Shown here: one piece after another, positions 63,614 through 64,000 of the stretch
Layout of the letters: every line of letters starts with the position of its first letter
Position numbering within the stretch: the stretch's first letter is position 1
Source of the DNA: Paludibacteraceae bacterium
GTDB lineage: Bacteria; Bacteroidota; Bacteroidia; Bacteroidales; Paludibacteraceae
Length of the DNA: 64,000 bases
Assembly: GCA_016283095.1 (NCBI GenBank)
Contig: JAEEMG010000076.1
Coordinates: 43,835-107,834, forward strand
Direction: 5' to 3'
Program-made: the position numbers and the translations under genes
The notes under the pieces: model-generated
Seen by the model: only the letters and a program-made list of their open reading frames with translations
Told to the model about the DNA's origin: nothing
Database searches by the model: none

Positions 63614-64000
63614 ATGGAAAACATAGATAACACAAGTACAAGCGAATTGGTAAAAAAGTTGGCACAAAAGCTAATCACAAGCGGAAAAACAATTGCAACT
63701 GCAGAAAGCTGCACAGGTGGCAACATCGCCCACAACATCACTCTGCTTGCAGGAAGTTCGCAATATTTTCTTGGTGGAATAGTATCGTATGCGAACGAAG
63801 TAAAGATAAACGTGTTAGGAGTCAGCAAAGAAGATCTTGACAAATACGGAGCGGTCAGCCAGGCGGTAGTGGAGACCATGGCGACGGGAGCATGCAAAAC
63901 CATTGGCAGCAACTACAGTGCCGCCCCACCCGGAATCGCTGGTCCAGGAGGTGGAAGCGAAGAAAAACCCGTCGGTACCGTATGGATGGCAGTGAGCGAC
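63614..64000 (+). CDS. pncC: Nicotinamide-nucleotide amidase PncC / CinA C-terminal domain, 3' end outside the window
   Basis: 129 codons from the ATG to the window edge with no stop. The family signature is strong: [20 protein letters not shown] with the catalytic Ser, [37 protein letters not shown] and [12 protein letters not shown]. It hydrolyses NMN to nicotinate mononucleotide and ammonia, recycling NAD breakdown products. One oddity: the usual Thr-Ser/Thr-Gly before GIAGPGG is Pro-Pro ([13 protein letters not shown]). Without the end it cannot be told whether further domains follow. Confidence 0.9.
   Translation, partial: MENIDNTSTSELVKKLAQKLITSGKTIATAESCTGGNIAHNITLLAGSSQYFLGGIVSYANEVKINVLGVSKEDLDKYGAVSQAVVETMATGACKTIGSNYSAAPPGIAGPGGGSEEKPVGTVWMAVSD

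Noticed and set aside
63523..63912. Minus-strand open frame of 129 codons at the right end
   Set aside because: It is the mirror of pncC, which has the full family signature, and crosses two divergent promoters.

Overview
The window reads as chromosomal DNA of a Bacteroidales bacterium (phylum Bacteroidota) of moderate, roughly 40% GC by eye. The clade markers are an lpxC-fabZ fusion, a secD-secF fusion, a region-1.1-less primary sigma factor, a tmRNA with the tag GENNYALAA, PorP/SprF and C-terminal sorting domains of the type IX secretion system (T9SS), and many promoters with the TAnnTTTG -7 element of this phylum. I see no tRNA or rRNA gene, insertion sequence, integrase, phage gene or CRISPR array; the region looks like core chromosome with some lineage-specific surface proteins.

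Layout. 1-7,650: a cut-off lipoprotein gene, then (all minus strand, transcribed right to left) pyrF, an HD phosphohydrolase, lpxD, lpxC/fabZ, lpxA and a DUF4197 lipoprotein, preceded by a GH25 lysozyme-like lipoprotein. 7,784-18,100: a 2,378-residue T9SS type B surface protein with Ig-like modules, a small winged-helix protein, an M42 aminopeptidase and a PorP/SprF outer-membrane protein. 18,147-27,306: a polyprenyl-phosphate sugar transferase; a lipoprotein/ABC-F/M13 peptidase run; secDF. 27,443-32,082: kdsA/DUF3109/M16 peptidase; an exported protein of unknown function and a BASS-family transporter. 32,134-36,373: tmRNA, a Cys-rich protein with an internal lipobox, a radical SAM protein, a COG2509 flavoprotein and rpoD. 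36,413-43,547: cysE, a Tyr/His-rich lipoprotein, and a compact hisG-hisD-hisC-DUF3127-nth-purC run. 43,577-49,487: a T9SS type A CotH-kinase protein, a MerR regulator and an abundant-type OmpA protein. 49,870-57,585: a TetR-controlled RND efflux operon (tetR-tolC-MFP-RND-PG0541-like) followed by an AraC regulator. 57,604-64,000: SSS symporter + porin, phenylacetate-CoA ligase, an outer-membrane barrel and the start of a pncC/cinA gene.

Functional themes: lipid A/Kdo synthesis (lpxD, lpxC/fabZ, lpxA, kdsA), envelope biogenesis and secretion (secDF, PorP/SprF, two T9SS cargos, OmpA, porin), and amino-acid/nucleotide synthesis (hisGDC, purC, pyrF, cysE).

The most striking observation is upstream of hisG. 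A 29-codon reading frame with five His codons in seven (HKHHHEH) lies just after a good TTG-n19-TAATTTTG promoter and is followed by a perfect intrinsic terminator whose left arm can instead pair with codons of the leader: a complete leader-peptide transcription attenuator for histidine synthesis. Other points worth a second look are the Cys-motif protein with an internal lipoprotein signal next to a radical SAM enzyme, an abrupt composition change inside the giant adhesin gene, an SSB-like tail on the DUF3127 protein, and dispersed GTAGAGACG palindromes.
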